Part shown: in pieces, positions 25,694-33,668 of the stretch | Position numbering within the stretch: the first letter of the stretch is position 1 | Layout: the number at the start of each line of letters is the position of its first letter | Assembly: GCF_033955345.1 (NCBI RefSeq) | Contig: NZ_CP138332.1 | Coordinates: 4,588,001-4,652,000 of the forward strand | Origin: Sphingobacterium bambusae | GTDB taxonomy: Bacteria; Bacteroidota; Bacteroidia; Sphingobacteriales; Sphingobacteriaceae | DNA: 64,000 nucleotides | Direction: 5' to 3' | Made by a program: the position numbers and the translations under genes | Notes under the pieces: generated by a model | Database searches by the model: none | What the model was told of the DNA's origin: nothing | The model's input: only the letters and a program-made list of their open reading frames with translations

Positions 25694-26778
25694 AGTTAAA
25701 TCCGCATATTACACAAGGAAGCAATACGGTGCAGCTGCTGATGCTGGATGTGCTTATTGCGCTATTGCCGGTGCTATTCGTTGCTTGGTTAGCCTATGGG
25801 CAGTTGGCCATCGTTATTTTTGCTGTAGCCTCGGCAACGGCTATCTTGACCGAGCTGCTGTTTTCTGGCTTTATCCTCCATAGGTGGCGTAGCATATTCG
25901 ATGGCTCGGCGCTGGTAACGGCTCTACTGCTCAGTTGCACCCTGTCGCCGTTAACACCTTGGTATGTCGTTGCTTTTGGAGCTTTTTCGGCCATCGTGTT
26001 TGGAAAGATTGTGTGGGGTGGTTTAGGTAAAAACCGCTTTAATCCGGCTCTCGTGGGACGTGAATTTATGAGCGTTTTCTTTTCTTCCATCATGCTTTCT
26101 CCGCATATCTGGACCACGGGCGGATTGGTGCATACATCTACGGACGTGCTTTTTCCGCAGGCTGCGGAGCGCTTTTCGGAAAGCTACATGCAAGGGCTCG
26201 TTTATAAAACCACCGGTGCTCTGGGCGAATATTCCCTATTGATACTATGGCTGGGAGGTCTTTACCTCTTGCTTCGCAAGCGCATTTCTTGGCATATCCC
26301 CTTGGCACTGTTGACTGTTTTTATCGGCTTGTTTTGGCTCGTTCCGGATGGAGATGATCTTTCTTTTTCCATGGGCGGACTGCTCCTCGGCACACTGTTT
26401 ATGGCCACAGATATGCCCTCGAGCCCTACCAATGCACAGGGTAAACTGTATTATGGGGCGATGATCGGCTTGCTGGCCTTTATCTTTATTTTGGGCAATA
26501 TCCGGTTTGAATACATGTCTTATTCCATACTGCTACTAAATGGCTTTTCCGATCGCATCAGTGCTACCTTTCGGCCTCGCGTTTGGGGCCACACCATCGA
26601 TTGGAAGCAACAGGTGGAGTCTATCGTTATGCTTACCCTCAGCATACTGGCGGTTGGCTTGGCCATCCTTAGCCTGTATTATTACCAGCTGACCGACTAC
26701 TTGGTCTATCTGTTTATTTTGTATATCATCTTTAAATTCAATTTCTCATTTCATAAAAAGGTAAATAATCCGGTTTAA
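25690..26778 (+). CDS. rnfD: RnfD/NqrB-like membrane subunit
   Basis: This is a polytopic membrane subunit of 362 residues with about ten hydrophobic segments. Family motifs are IFDGSALVTALLLSCTLSPLTPW, the diagnostic GGLGKNRFNPALVGREF (residues 110-126), GALGEYS and SFSMGGLLLGTLFMATDMPSSP. RnfD normally bears covalent FMN on a Thr in a loop before the GxxGE segment (an ATP- or SGAT-type motif). In this protein that loop (about 140-175) shows no such motif, which is notable beside an apbE gene. The GTG start overlaps the rnfC stop. The last 40 residues form an extra hydrophobic stretch ending in a basic tail. Confidence 0.85.
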   Translation: MKLNPHITQGSNTVQLLMLDVLIALLPVLFVAWLAYGQLAIVIFAVASATAILTELLFSGFILHRWRSIFDGSALVTALLLSCTLSPLTPWYVVAFGAFSAIVFGKIVWGGLGKNRFNPALVGREFMSVFFSSIMLSPHIWTTGGLVHTSTDVLFPQAAERFSESYMQGLVYKTTGALGEYSLLILWLGGLYLLLRKRISWHIPLALLTVFIGLFWLVPDGDDLSFSMGGLLLGTLFMATDMPSSPTNAQGKLYYGAMIGLLAFIFILGNIRFEYMSYSILLLNGFSDRISATFRPRVWGHTIDWKQQVESIVMLTLSILAVGLAILSLYYYQLTDYLVYLFILYIIFKFNFSFHKKVNNPV

Positions 26779-26788
26779 TTAATAACAT

Positions 26789-27439
26789 ATGAAAAAGTTT
26801 ACGGCACTAATGGCCATAGTATTGTTCCTGTCTGCTTGTCAAGAAAAGGAAATCAAGCAGGTGGTTTATGAAGGCACTGCGAAAGAGGCTATTCTCGATA
26901 ATATCCACTCCCGCCGTGCAATTCGGCAGTACACCGAGCAACAGGTCAGCAAGGAGCAGATCGATACGGTGATGAAAAGTGCTATTTTCGCACCCAGTGG
27001 CTTGAATAAGCAACCTTGGGAAATACGGGTGGTGCAAAACCCGGATATCTTGAAGGAAATCAATCAGCGTTTTCTAAATTTCGCAAAGGGCAAGGAATTT
27101 CAAGGTAGTGCTGCACGTTACCGCGAGGCCGATTTCAGTATTTTTCACCATGCACCAACGCTGATCGTGATCGCAACGGACAAGGCTAATCCCGGAGCAA
27201 AGCTTGATGCCGGTATCGCGCTCCAAAATATCTTGCTGAGTGCGCATGCGATTGGCTTGGGTACCTGTCCGCTGGGTACCTTGGTGGCGACCATGAACCT
27301 GCCCGAGAATCAGGATATCCTGAAGCTCCTTAATATTCCCGAAGGCTATGAAGTAACGATCAATGTTTCCTTGGGCCACCCTGCAGAAAGCCCCGATGCA
27401 CCCATCCGCTACACGGAGAAAGTGAAGATCATAGAATAA
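26789..27439 (+). CDS. Nitroreductase-family lipoprotein
   Basis: This is an FMN flavoprotein of the nitroreductase fold: SRRAIRQYTEQQVSKEQID at the start of the domain, FAPSGLNKQPWEIRVV, and LDAGIALQNILLSAHAIGLGTCPLG near the C-terminus. It has 216 residues. A lipoprotein signal (FTALMAIVLFLSAC) puts it outside the cytoplasm, where nitroreductases are unusual because NAD(P)H is absent there. The likely electron source is the adjacent RnfC-RnfD module, whose last gene ends 10 bp before this start. The substrate is unknown. A strong terminator follows. Confidence 0.85.
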   Translation: MKKFTALMAIVLFLSACQEKEIKQVVYEGTAKEAILDNIHSRRAIRQYTEQQVSKEQIDTVMKSAIFAPSGLNKQPWEIRVVQNPDILKEINQRFLNFAKGKEFQGSAARYREADFSIFHHAPTLIVIATDKANPGAKLDAGIALQNILLSAHAIGLGTCPLGTLVATMNLPENQDILKLLNIPEGYEVTINVSLGHPAESPDAPIRYTEKVKIIE

Positions 27440-27442
27440 TAG

Positions 27443-27483
27443 AAAAAGCGTGTCTGTGTTTCCAAAACACAGACACGCTTTTT
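27443..27483. terminator. Bidirectional terminator between nitroreductase and M3 peptidase genes
   Basis: A perfect 19-bp stem (27443-27461 with 27465-27483) with a 3-nt loop has A5 on its left edge and T5 on its right edge, so it can stop transcription from both convergent genes. Confidence 0.92.
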
Positions 27484-27507
27484 AGGATATAAAGGTACAC
27501 CGCTACG

Positions 27508-29538
27508 TTAACGGAGTAGCCCTGCACGCTGGAGTAGGGCGTCCACCTGTGGTTCTTTTCCGCGGAAGCGTTTGTAAAGTACCATCGGGTGCTCACTACC
27601 TCCCTGCGACAGAATATGATCCTTAAATTTGCCAGCTACCTCTGCGTCGAAGATGCCTACTTCCTGAAAGTAAGCAAAGGCATCGGCATCCAACACCTCC
27701 GCCCATTTGTAGCTGTAGTAGCCTGAGGAATATCCACCATTGAAAATATGGGAGAACGAGGGACTCATGGCATTTTCCTGTACGTCTGGATAAAACTGCG
27801 TCGAGGTAAAGCAGGTCGTCTCAAAGGCTTTTACGTCGGTAATTGCACGAGGATCGGCGCCATGCCAGCCCATATCCAAGAGCCCGAAGCTCAGCTGCCG
27901 TAATGTAGCCATTCCTTCCAAAAAGGAAGCCGAAGCTTTTATTTTTTCAACCAAATGCATAGGGATAGCTTCATTGGTTTCGTAATGACGGGCAAATAAG
28001 GCCAAGGCATCTTTTTCGTAACACCAGTTTTCCATGATCTGGCTAGGCAGCTCAACAAAGTCCCAATATACGGAGGTGCCCGAAAGGTTGGGATAGGTGG
28101 TATTGGCGAGCATGCCATGCAGGGCATGTCCAAACTCGTGAAATAAGGTCGTCACCTCGTTAAAGGTTAACAAAGAGGGTTTTGTCGCGGTGGGTTTCGT
28201 GAAGTTACAGACGATGGACACATGCGGGCGCTCGTCTACGCCATCTTTCCGAAATTGCGGCTTGAAGGAAGTCATCCAGGCACCATTTCGTTTTCCCTTG
28301 CGTGGAAAAAAGTCAGCATAGAAGACAGCAACAAGCTTTCCTTCGTCGTCGCTTACTTCGAAGGTATGCACTTCATCGTGATACTTGTCTATCGTTTGTA
28401 CCTCGGTGAAGTGTAGCCCGAATAGCTTGTGGGCTACCGTGAATGCACCATTCAGCACTTTTTCCAGCTTGAAATACGGTTTCAGCAGTTCGTCGTCTAG
28501 GTTAAACTTTTCCTGTTTCAGCTTCTCGCTGTAGTAGGCGCCGTCCCATTTTTCGAGCTGCTCCAATCCGTCGATTTTCTTGGCAAATGCGCTAAGCTCT
28601 TCAAACTCCTTTGTCGCGGCAGGTTTTGCCTTTGCCAGTAGGTCTTGCAAAAATGCATTTACCTTGTCTGGGCTTTGCGCCATGCGCTCTTCCAATACGA
28701 AATGGGCATGGCTGTTATATCCCAATAGTTGGGCGCGCTCGAAGCGCAGTTTGACGATGCTTAAAATATGTCCGCTGTTGTTGTGTTCATTATCCAGAAA
28801 GGCCTTGCTACCTGCCGCTAAGCTAATCTCCTTGCGCCTTTCGCGGTTGTCTGCGTAGGTGACAAAAGGGATGTAGCTTGGATAATCTAAGGTAAATATC
28901 CAGCCCTCTTTGTCCAAGGATTCGGCAAGCCCCTTGGCCGCTTCAATGGTGCCTTCCGGCAGCCCCGCCAAATCGTTCTCATCCGTTAAATGCAGTTGGT
29001 AGGCATTCGTCTCTGCCAATACGTTTTCGCCGAATTTTAACTTGAGCACGGCAAGCTCGGCGTCGATTTTACGCAGCTTCTCCTTTTTGTCTTCGTCCAG
29101 TAGCGCGCCGTTGCGTACAAAGCCTTTATATGATTTTTCCAACAGGGTGTGTTGCTCCGCTGTAAGGTCTAACGAATCTTTTTTGGCATATACGGCTTTT
29201 ACTTTTTCAAACAAGTCAAGGTTGAGGTTGATGTCGTTGGCCAGTTCGGAAAGCTGTGGCGCCACTTCCTGCGCGATGCTGTCCAGCTGATCGTTGGTCT
29301 CTGCCGAGTGCAGATTAAAAAATATAGACGATATACGATCCAGTTCCATACCCGAGTAGGCCAAGGCCTCGACGCTGTTGGCAAAGGTCGGTGCCGAAGG
29401 ATTGTCGACGATGGACTGTATTTCTGATTTGGCCTTTGCTATAGCTTGCGCAAAGGCTGGAAGATAATCTTCCGTTTGTATCTGTGCAAATGGAGCGGTA
29501 TCATGTACCGTGTTAAATTGTTGATTTAATATACCCAT
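27508..29538 (-). CDS. M3-family metallopeptidase (oligopeptidase A / Dcp type)
   Basis: This is a zinc peptidase that trims short peptides, 676 residues long. The zinc motif is FHEFGHALHGML (HEFGH at 467-471) with the third ligand Glu in WDFVELPSQIMENW. SPSFSHIFNGGYSSGYYSYKWAEVLDADAF near the C-terminus is the substrate-binding Tyr/Gly-rich segment of M3A enzymes. There is no signal peptide, so it is cytoplasmic. Sequence alone does not separate oligopeptidase A from peptidyl-dipeptidase Dcp. It is a single gene. Confidence 0.93.
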   Translation of the reverse strand: MGILNQQFNTVHDTAPFAQIQTEDYLPAFAQAIAKAKSEIQSIVDNPSAPTFANSVEALAYSGMELDRISSIFFNLHSAETNDQLDSIAQEVAPQLSELANDINLNLDLFEKVKAVYAKKDSLDLTAEQHTLLEKSYKGFVRNGALLDEDKKEKLRKIDAELAVLKLKFGENVLAETNAYQLHLTDENDLAGLPEGTIEAAKGLAESLDKEGWIFTLDYPSYIPFVTYADNRERRKEISLAAGSKAFLDNEHNNSGHILSIVKLRFERAQLLGYNSHAHFVLEERMAQSPDKVNAFLQDLLAKAKPAATKEFEELSAFAKKIDGLEQLEKWDGAYYSEKLKQEKFNLDDELLKPYFKLEKVLNGAFTVAHKLFGLHFTEVQTIDKYHDEVHTFEVSDDEGKLVAVFYADFFPRKGKRNGAWMTSFKPQFRKDGVDERPHVSIVCNFTKPTATKPSLLTFNEVTTLFHEFGHALHGMLANTTYPNLSGTSVYWDFVELPSQIMENWCYEKDALALFARHYETNEAIPMHLVEKIKASASFLEGMATLRQLSFGLLDMGWHGADPRAITDVKAFETTCFTSTQFYPDVQENAMSPSFSHIFNGGYSSGYYSYKWAEVLDADAFAYFQEVGIFDAEVAGKFKDHILSQGGSEHPMVLYKRFRGKEPQVDALLQRAGLLR

Positions 29539-29665
29539 AGGTATAAAAATACGTTTTTTTATGCGCGTTGCACAGCCTATTTTTCAGGCGAGGTATGCGC
29601 GCTGCCATTTTCGTTGAAAAATGATATTCCCGTTATAGATCAGCCCTCGCATCGTGCCTTCTTGG

Positions 29666-30532
29666 TTAGGGCTGCTTTTTGAAATCCGTTGGGCTATATC
29701 CTGTCTGACTTTTAAAAAATTTTGAAAAACTGGCGTGGTCGTAAAAACCGAGCTCGTAAGCAATTTCTTTGGCGCTGCGGTCGGATACCTTCAGCAGTCT
29801 TTTAGCTTCTAGTAGGATCCGATCTTGGATGATTTTTGAAGCGGGAACCTTGCTGTACTTTTTGCAGAGCACGTTGAGGTAGTTGGCAGATATATGGAGT
29901 TTATCAGCATAGTAGGATACCGCTCTCGCGGTGCGGTAGTGGCTTTCGATAAGTTGTACAAATTTTGTCAATAGCGGATGTACGCTAGGGTGGTCGTGCT
30001 TTTCGGCTTCTCCCGCAAGCAGTTTGCTGACCAATAGACCAATCACCTGGCAGCGTAGGTAAAGCAGCTCCCAGTAAGTTGGTTTTAGCGCTAGCTCAGC
30101 TTTGATGCAGAGAAACTCATGAAGCAGGGTTTGCCAAAGATCGGTTGGTAGGTTCAGCACGGCAGCTTGCTGTTGTAGAACGGGAACACGATACCAAGGA
30201 GATACTTGTTCAAAAAGATGGTGACTCAGCATCAGCTGATGAACGATGGTGTCATCCGAAAAATCCCATTGATGCACCTGATGAGGGAAGACCAAATGCA
30301 GTTGATAGGCCTGTATCGGATAATCAACAAAGTCTACTTGGTGCTGCCCCGTTCCTTGTTCAACAAGCAGCATAATAAAGAAATCGTGCTTATGTGGACT
30401 GTCTATCTGCCTTGCGCCGCGGAGTTCGTGGAAAAGAAGAGGGCTGTCGTCGCTCGCAATAGGATTGAAACGGTTCATCGCTAATGTGGGAACATCAACT
30501 TCAGGAACTTCTTTTAACCTCGATTTTCTCAT
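29666..30532 (-). CDS. AraC-family transcriptional regulator
   Basis: The protein has 288 residues. The N-terminal two-thirds is a cupin-like sensor (IDSPHKHDFFIMLLVEQGTGQHQVDF) and the C-terminal 100 residues hold two helix-turn-helix motifs (YADKLHISANYLNVLCKKYSKVPASKII and AKEIAYELGFYDHASFSKFFKSQTGYSPTDF), the AraC signature. It lies 96 bp downstream of the thioredoxin-reductase-like gene on the same strand and may control it. The ligand is unknown. Confidence 0.9.
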   Translation of the reverse strand: MRKSRLKEVPEVDVPTLAMNRFNPIASDDSPLLFHELRGARQIDSPHKHDFFIMLLVEQGTGQHQVDFVDYPIQAYQLHLVFPHQVHQWDFSDDTIVHQLMLSHHLFEQVSPWYRVPVLQQQAAVLNLPTDLWQTLLHEFLCIKAELALKPTYWELLYLRCQVIGLLVSKLLAGEAEKHDHPSVHPLLTKFVQLIESHYRTARAVSYYADKLHISANYLNVLCKKYSKVPASKIIQDRILLEAKRLLKVSDRSAKEIAYELGFYDHASFSKFFKSQTGYSPTDFKKQP

Positions 30533-30628
30533 GCGATCTGCTTTTGTTTATATCGTATTTTGATAGCCTAAAATACGATATAAACAATGCAAAACAGCTT
30601 ACAGTGATAATTTGCTTTGGATAACCGC

Positions 30629-31561
30629 TTAAAACTGTTCTTCAACAAGATCCCTATTGACCATCGCTCCGGTTAGATTACCCGTGTAGACGGCTGTAGC
30701 GACGGAACGCATCATCGATGAATTATCTCCGCAAGCATAAACACCATCCACATTGGTTTTCTGCATACCATCTACCTTAATGTAGCCATGCTCATTTAAG
30801 GCACAGCCGAGTTGTTGGTAGATATCATCCCGCTGCTGGAAGGGAACGGCCGCGTACAGCGCATCTACAGCAAGTGTCTCTCCATTGGATAGTTGCAGGC
30901 TGTGTATCGTTCCGCTCTCATGATCGATGGCGTTGATACCCACATCCAGCAAGGCCACCTCATTGCGATGTAGGGCAGCGAGTTGCGTGTCGTTGAAATT
31001 TTTGGGCGAGCTAATCAGTGTAAGCTTGTCCGTGAGGTTACGCACCATGCCCGCCAGATGATACGCTCGATCGCCCTCCGCTAAAATAGCGGTCGCTTTT
31101 GCCCGAAACTCATAGCCGTGGCAGTAAGGACAATGGATGGCTGTTATTCCCCAGCACTCGGCAAAGCCAGGAATAGCGGGAAGCAGATCGTGGATGCCGC
31201 TGGCTAGAACCAGTTTTTTCGTTCGGAAAATTTGACCCTCGGCCAACGTTACCGAGAATCCGTATACTTCCTTGTTTACCGTTATTGCCCTTCCATCCAA
31301 CCAAGAAACACTGGGGTAGGCCAATACCTGCTCTTTAGCTATCGCGGCTATTTCTTTGGGCGTATGGCCATCATGCGTCAAGAAATTATGCGAATGGGGC
31401 GTTTGCCTGTTACAAGGTTTGCCATCATCGATGATTAATGTATGACGTAAAGAACGCCCCAATGACATTGCTGCAGCTAAGCCTGCATAGCTTCCGCCGA
31501 TAATCACGGCATCCAATATTGTTTCTTCGATCATGGGTTTTGTGCTGTTGGTACGGCTCAA
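30629..31561 (-). CDS. Thioredoxin-reductase-like FAD/NAD(P) oxidoreductase
   Basis: This pyridine nucleotide-disulphide oxidoreductase has 310 residues. The FAD site is DAVIIGGSYAGLAAAMSLGRS, the redox-active disulphide is C144-P-Y-C147 in IHCPYCHGYE, and the closing FAD motif is VDGVYACGDNSSMMRSVATAVYTG. The usual NADPH-binding GGGDSA motif is replaced by an altered segment (ILAEGDRAYHLAGMV), so it is a relative and not a standard TrxB. An ATG nine codons in (31534) could be the start. Its partner thiol protein is not evident. Confidence 0.85.
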   Translation of the reverse strand: MSRTNSTKPMIEETILDAVIIGGSYAGLAAAMSLGRSLRHTLIIDDGKPCNRQTPHSHNFLTHDGHTPKEIAAIAKEQVLAYPSVSWLDGRAITVNKEVYGFSVTLAEGQIFRTKKLVLASGIHDLLPAIPGFAECWGITAIHCPYCHGYEFRAKATAILAEGDRAYHLAGMVRNLTDKLTLISSPKNFNDTQLAALHRNEVALLDVGINAIDHESGTIHSLQLSNGETLAVDALYAAVPFQQRDDIYQQLGCALNEHGYIKVDGMQKTNVDGVYACGDNSSMMRSVATAVYTGNLTGAMVNRDLVEEQF

Positions 31562-31965
31562 AAATACATGCTCAAATTACAAGTTGCAATAGTGTTGCGT
31601 TTGTATTGACTCTTATGGCATTTTAATGACTTAAATTGTTATTCTAAGTCGCTCATTTATTCTAACCGTCGTCTTTCCCATCGAAACTTTCCAACTCTTT
31701 ATTTAATTCTTCCAAAAGTTGTTTGTACTGCCAACACTTAAAAAGCAATTTGTACTGTGTCCAACTCAATTGTGCACGCAGTGCGTGCACATTCTCAAAT
31801 GTTCGGTAAAACTGTCTGTAAAGGTATATTCAATATCGCATGCTAAGGCGTCGCTATTCTTTTTCGTCTATAATGACCCACTGGCCGCATCAAAAAACAC
31901 TTAGACGTTACTTGTTTCAATCTCTTGCTGAAAAATTATTTTAAAAAAAATGAATTTTTAGAAAT
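31562..31965. other. Gene-free region with a 21-bp palindrome
   Basis: About 400 bp with no credible gene. At 31771-31791 lies a perfect palindrome with one central base (TGTGCACGCA-G-TGCGTGCACA). It has no T tract, so it is more likely a protein-binding site or RNA hairpin than a terminator. Upstream of it the words CCAACTC and TTTGTACTG each occur twice within about 80 bp, a loose direct repeat. I see no other structure. Confidence 0.5.
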
Positions 31966-31990
31966 CCAAGCACAAAGTATCCTCGTAAGT
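31966..31990 (+). promoter_or_regulatory. Putative ECF-sigma promoter of the ferritin-like genes
   Basis: CCAAG at 31966-31970, 13 bp, then CGTAAGT at 31984-31990. The same two boxes with the same spacing occur before the fasciclin gene (37500-37524), and a close variant lies before msrB (36923-36947). All lie around the ECF sigma/anti-sigma genes. The downstream box is 40 bp before the ATG at 32031. Confidence 0.55.
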
Positions 31991-32030
31991 AGGGTTAAAG
32001 AATGATTATAAACATAAAAATAAAAAGGTT

Positions 32031-32753
32031 ATGAAAGAAACAACCTCTACTAATGAAAACTTGACTGCAGCGGAACAGCAATTGTCAAGTAAGCAACTTC
32101 AACGAAGGAATTTTTTGAAGCTTGCAGGCGCAGGTGCTGCCGGCGTTGCCTTTTTGGGCATGGTTGGTTGTAGTAAAGATGATGACAATGGCCCTGATCA
32201 AGGGGGAGATGGATTATATTTTGGGAGTGGGGACATTGCGATCTTAAACTACGCCTATGCCTTGGAGCAACTTGAGGCAGCGTTTTACATTGAACTGGCT
32301 AATAAGCCTTACACCGGCATCACCGACTGGGAGAAAACGCTTTTCACCGATATTCGGGATCATGAAATTGCGCATCGTGAATTTTTCAAAGCAGCCTTGG
32401 GCACCAACGCCATCGCAAACTTAGAGTTTAACTTCTCTGCTGTAAATTTCTCTAGTCGTGAAAATGTACTGGCCACAGCGAAGACTTTCGAGGATCTGGG
32501 CGTCTCAGCCTACAATGGCGCAGGCTGGTTGATCAAGAATGAAGCTTATCTAGGGCTTGCCGGAAAGATTGTTTCCGTAGAAGCGCGTCATGCTGCGCTC
32601 GTACGCGACTTGATTAGCAACGGTAGTTTCGCCAACGACGAAGTTGTCGATAGTAATGGCCTAGACGTGGCAAAAAGTCCGACCATCGTGTTGCAGGCTG
32701 CTGCTCCATTTATCAAGTCGAAAGTGGACGTGCGTGATTTACCAACCTATTAG
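32031..32753 (+). CDS. Exported ferritin-like protein 1 (Tat-type lipoprotein)
   Basis: The product has 240 residues. It opens with a twin-arginine lipoprotein signal (QRRNFLKLAGAGAAGVAFLGMVGC), so it is probably folded before export and then anchored. The mature part is a four-helix ferritin-like bundle (Ferritin_2 type) with carboxylate/His motifs in each helix: YALEQLEAAFYIEL, IRDHEIAHREFFKAAL, AKTFEDLGVSAYNGAG and VSVEARHAALVRDL. These suggest a diiron or other metal site, but catalytic activity is unproven. It is followed after 24 bp by a second ferritin-like gene, and the pair seems to belong to the nearby ECF sigma regulon. Confidence 0.85.
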   Translation: MKETTSTNENLTAAEQQLSSKQLQRRNFLKLAGAGAAGVAFLGMVGCSKDDDNGPDQGGDGLYFGSGDIAILNYAYALEQLEAAFYIELANKPYTGITDWEKTLFTDIRDHEIAHREFFKAALGTNAIANLEFNFSAVNFSSRENVLATAKTFEDLGVSAYNGAGWLIKNEAYLGLAGKIVSVEARHAALVRDLISNGSFANDEVVDSNGLDVAKSPTIVLQAAAPFIKSKVDVRDLPTY

Positions 32754-32777
32754 TTTTATCTTAAATTTTAGACGATC

Positions 32778-33605
32778 ATGAATTTATTCAATATATTCGA
32801 TTCCATCACGCAAGTAGATCCTGAATTCAACGAGCGTGTTAGTCCTCGCCGCGACGCCATCCGTAATATGATGTCGTTTGGCAAGAAAGTTTCTTTGGCG
32901 GCTATGCCTTTTGTGTTGAGCGACCTTTTTAAGAAGGCTTATGGCCAAACGCCTACTGATGTAAATGGTGTTTTAAACTATGCGCTGACCTTGGAATACC
33001 TAGAGGCTGAATATTACACTATTGGCGCTTCTACATCCGGTTTGGTACCTTCGGGGCCACCTGCCGGCGCTATTGCCACTATCCGCGATCACGAGGTTGC
33101 TCACGTGGCCTTCCTGAAGCAAGTGTTGGGCAGCAATGCGGTAGCAAAACCTACCTTTGACTTTACAGCAGGCGGTGCTTTTTCTAATGTATTTTCCAAC
33201 TACGATACGTTTTTGGCATTGGCGCAAGCATTTGAAGATACGGGTGTGCGTGCCTACAAAGGGCAGGCTGGCATATTGAAAGGAAACCAAGTGGTGTTGA
33301 CGGCAGCCCTACAGATTCACTCGGTAGAAGCCCGACATGCTTCGCACATTCGGCAGATGCGCCGGGCACGCGGCGGTGCAGCAGCCAATCAAAAACCATG
33401 GATTACCGGCGCCAACGATTCTGGAATCGGGGCGGCAGTAGATCCGATCTATGCAGGTGAAGATAATAAAGTACAAGCAAATGTGGACATTACCACACTG
33501 AATGGCGTAAGTGGCAAGCTTTCTGTTGCTGCAGCAACGCAGTCTTTTGATGAGCCTTTGACTGCTACAGCGGTGCTCGATATTGCAAAGCTTTTCATAA
33601 AATAA
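32778..33605 (+). CDS. Exported ferritin-like protein 2
   Basis: This 275-residue protein is a second Ferritin_2-type bundle: LTLEYLEAEYYTIG, IRDHEVAHVAFLKQVLG, AQAFEDTGVRAYKGQAG and HSVEARHASHIRQMR give the same helix motifs as its neighbour. The N-terminus has RRDAIRNMMSFGKKVSLAAMPFVLSDLFKKAYG, a twin-arginine-like signal set about 24 residues in, so export via Tat is plausible. It forms an operon with protein 1. Its terminator has been invaded by an IS256-family element. Confidence 0.83.
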   Translation: MNLFNIFDSITQVDPEFNERVSPRRDAIRNMMSFGKKVSLAAMPFVLSDLFKKAYGQTPTDVNGVLNYALTLEYLEAEYYTIGASTSGLVPSGPPAGAIATIRDHEVAHVAFLKQVLGSNAVAKPTFDFTAGGAFSNVFSNYDTFLALAQAFEDTGVRAYKGQAGILKGNQVVLTAALQIHSVEARHASHIRQMRRARGGAAANQKPWITGANDSGIGAAVDPIYAGEDNKVQANVDITTLNGVSGKLSVAAATQSFDEPLTATAVLDIAKLFIK

Positions 33606-33637
33606 GATTTGATGGATAAGTGAAGGTTGATGTAAGC

Positions 33638-33668
33638 AGGCCTGTTCCGTAAGGAGTAGGCCTTTTTT
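33638..33668 (+). terminator. Terminator of the ferritin-like operon, interrupted by the IS
   Basis: AGGCCT at 33638-33643 and 33658-33663 pair around a 14-nt loop, followed by a T run to 33668. The left end of the IS begins directly after the T run, so the insertion hit the terminator tail but left the hairpin intact. Confidence 0.6.

Noticed and set aside
29641..29673. CAGCCCT...AGGGCTG hairpin near the AraC stop
   Set aside because: It includes the stop codon of the AraC gene and has no T tract on the correct strand, so it is not a good terminator.
31719..31904. 61-codon frame in the gap before the ferritin-like genes
   Set aside because: Low-complexity content, covers a palindrome, and shows no protein-like pattern.
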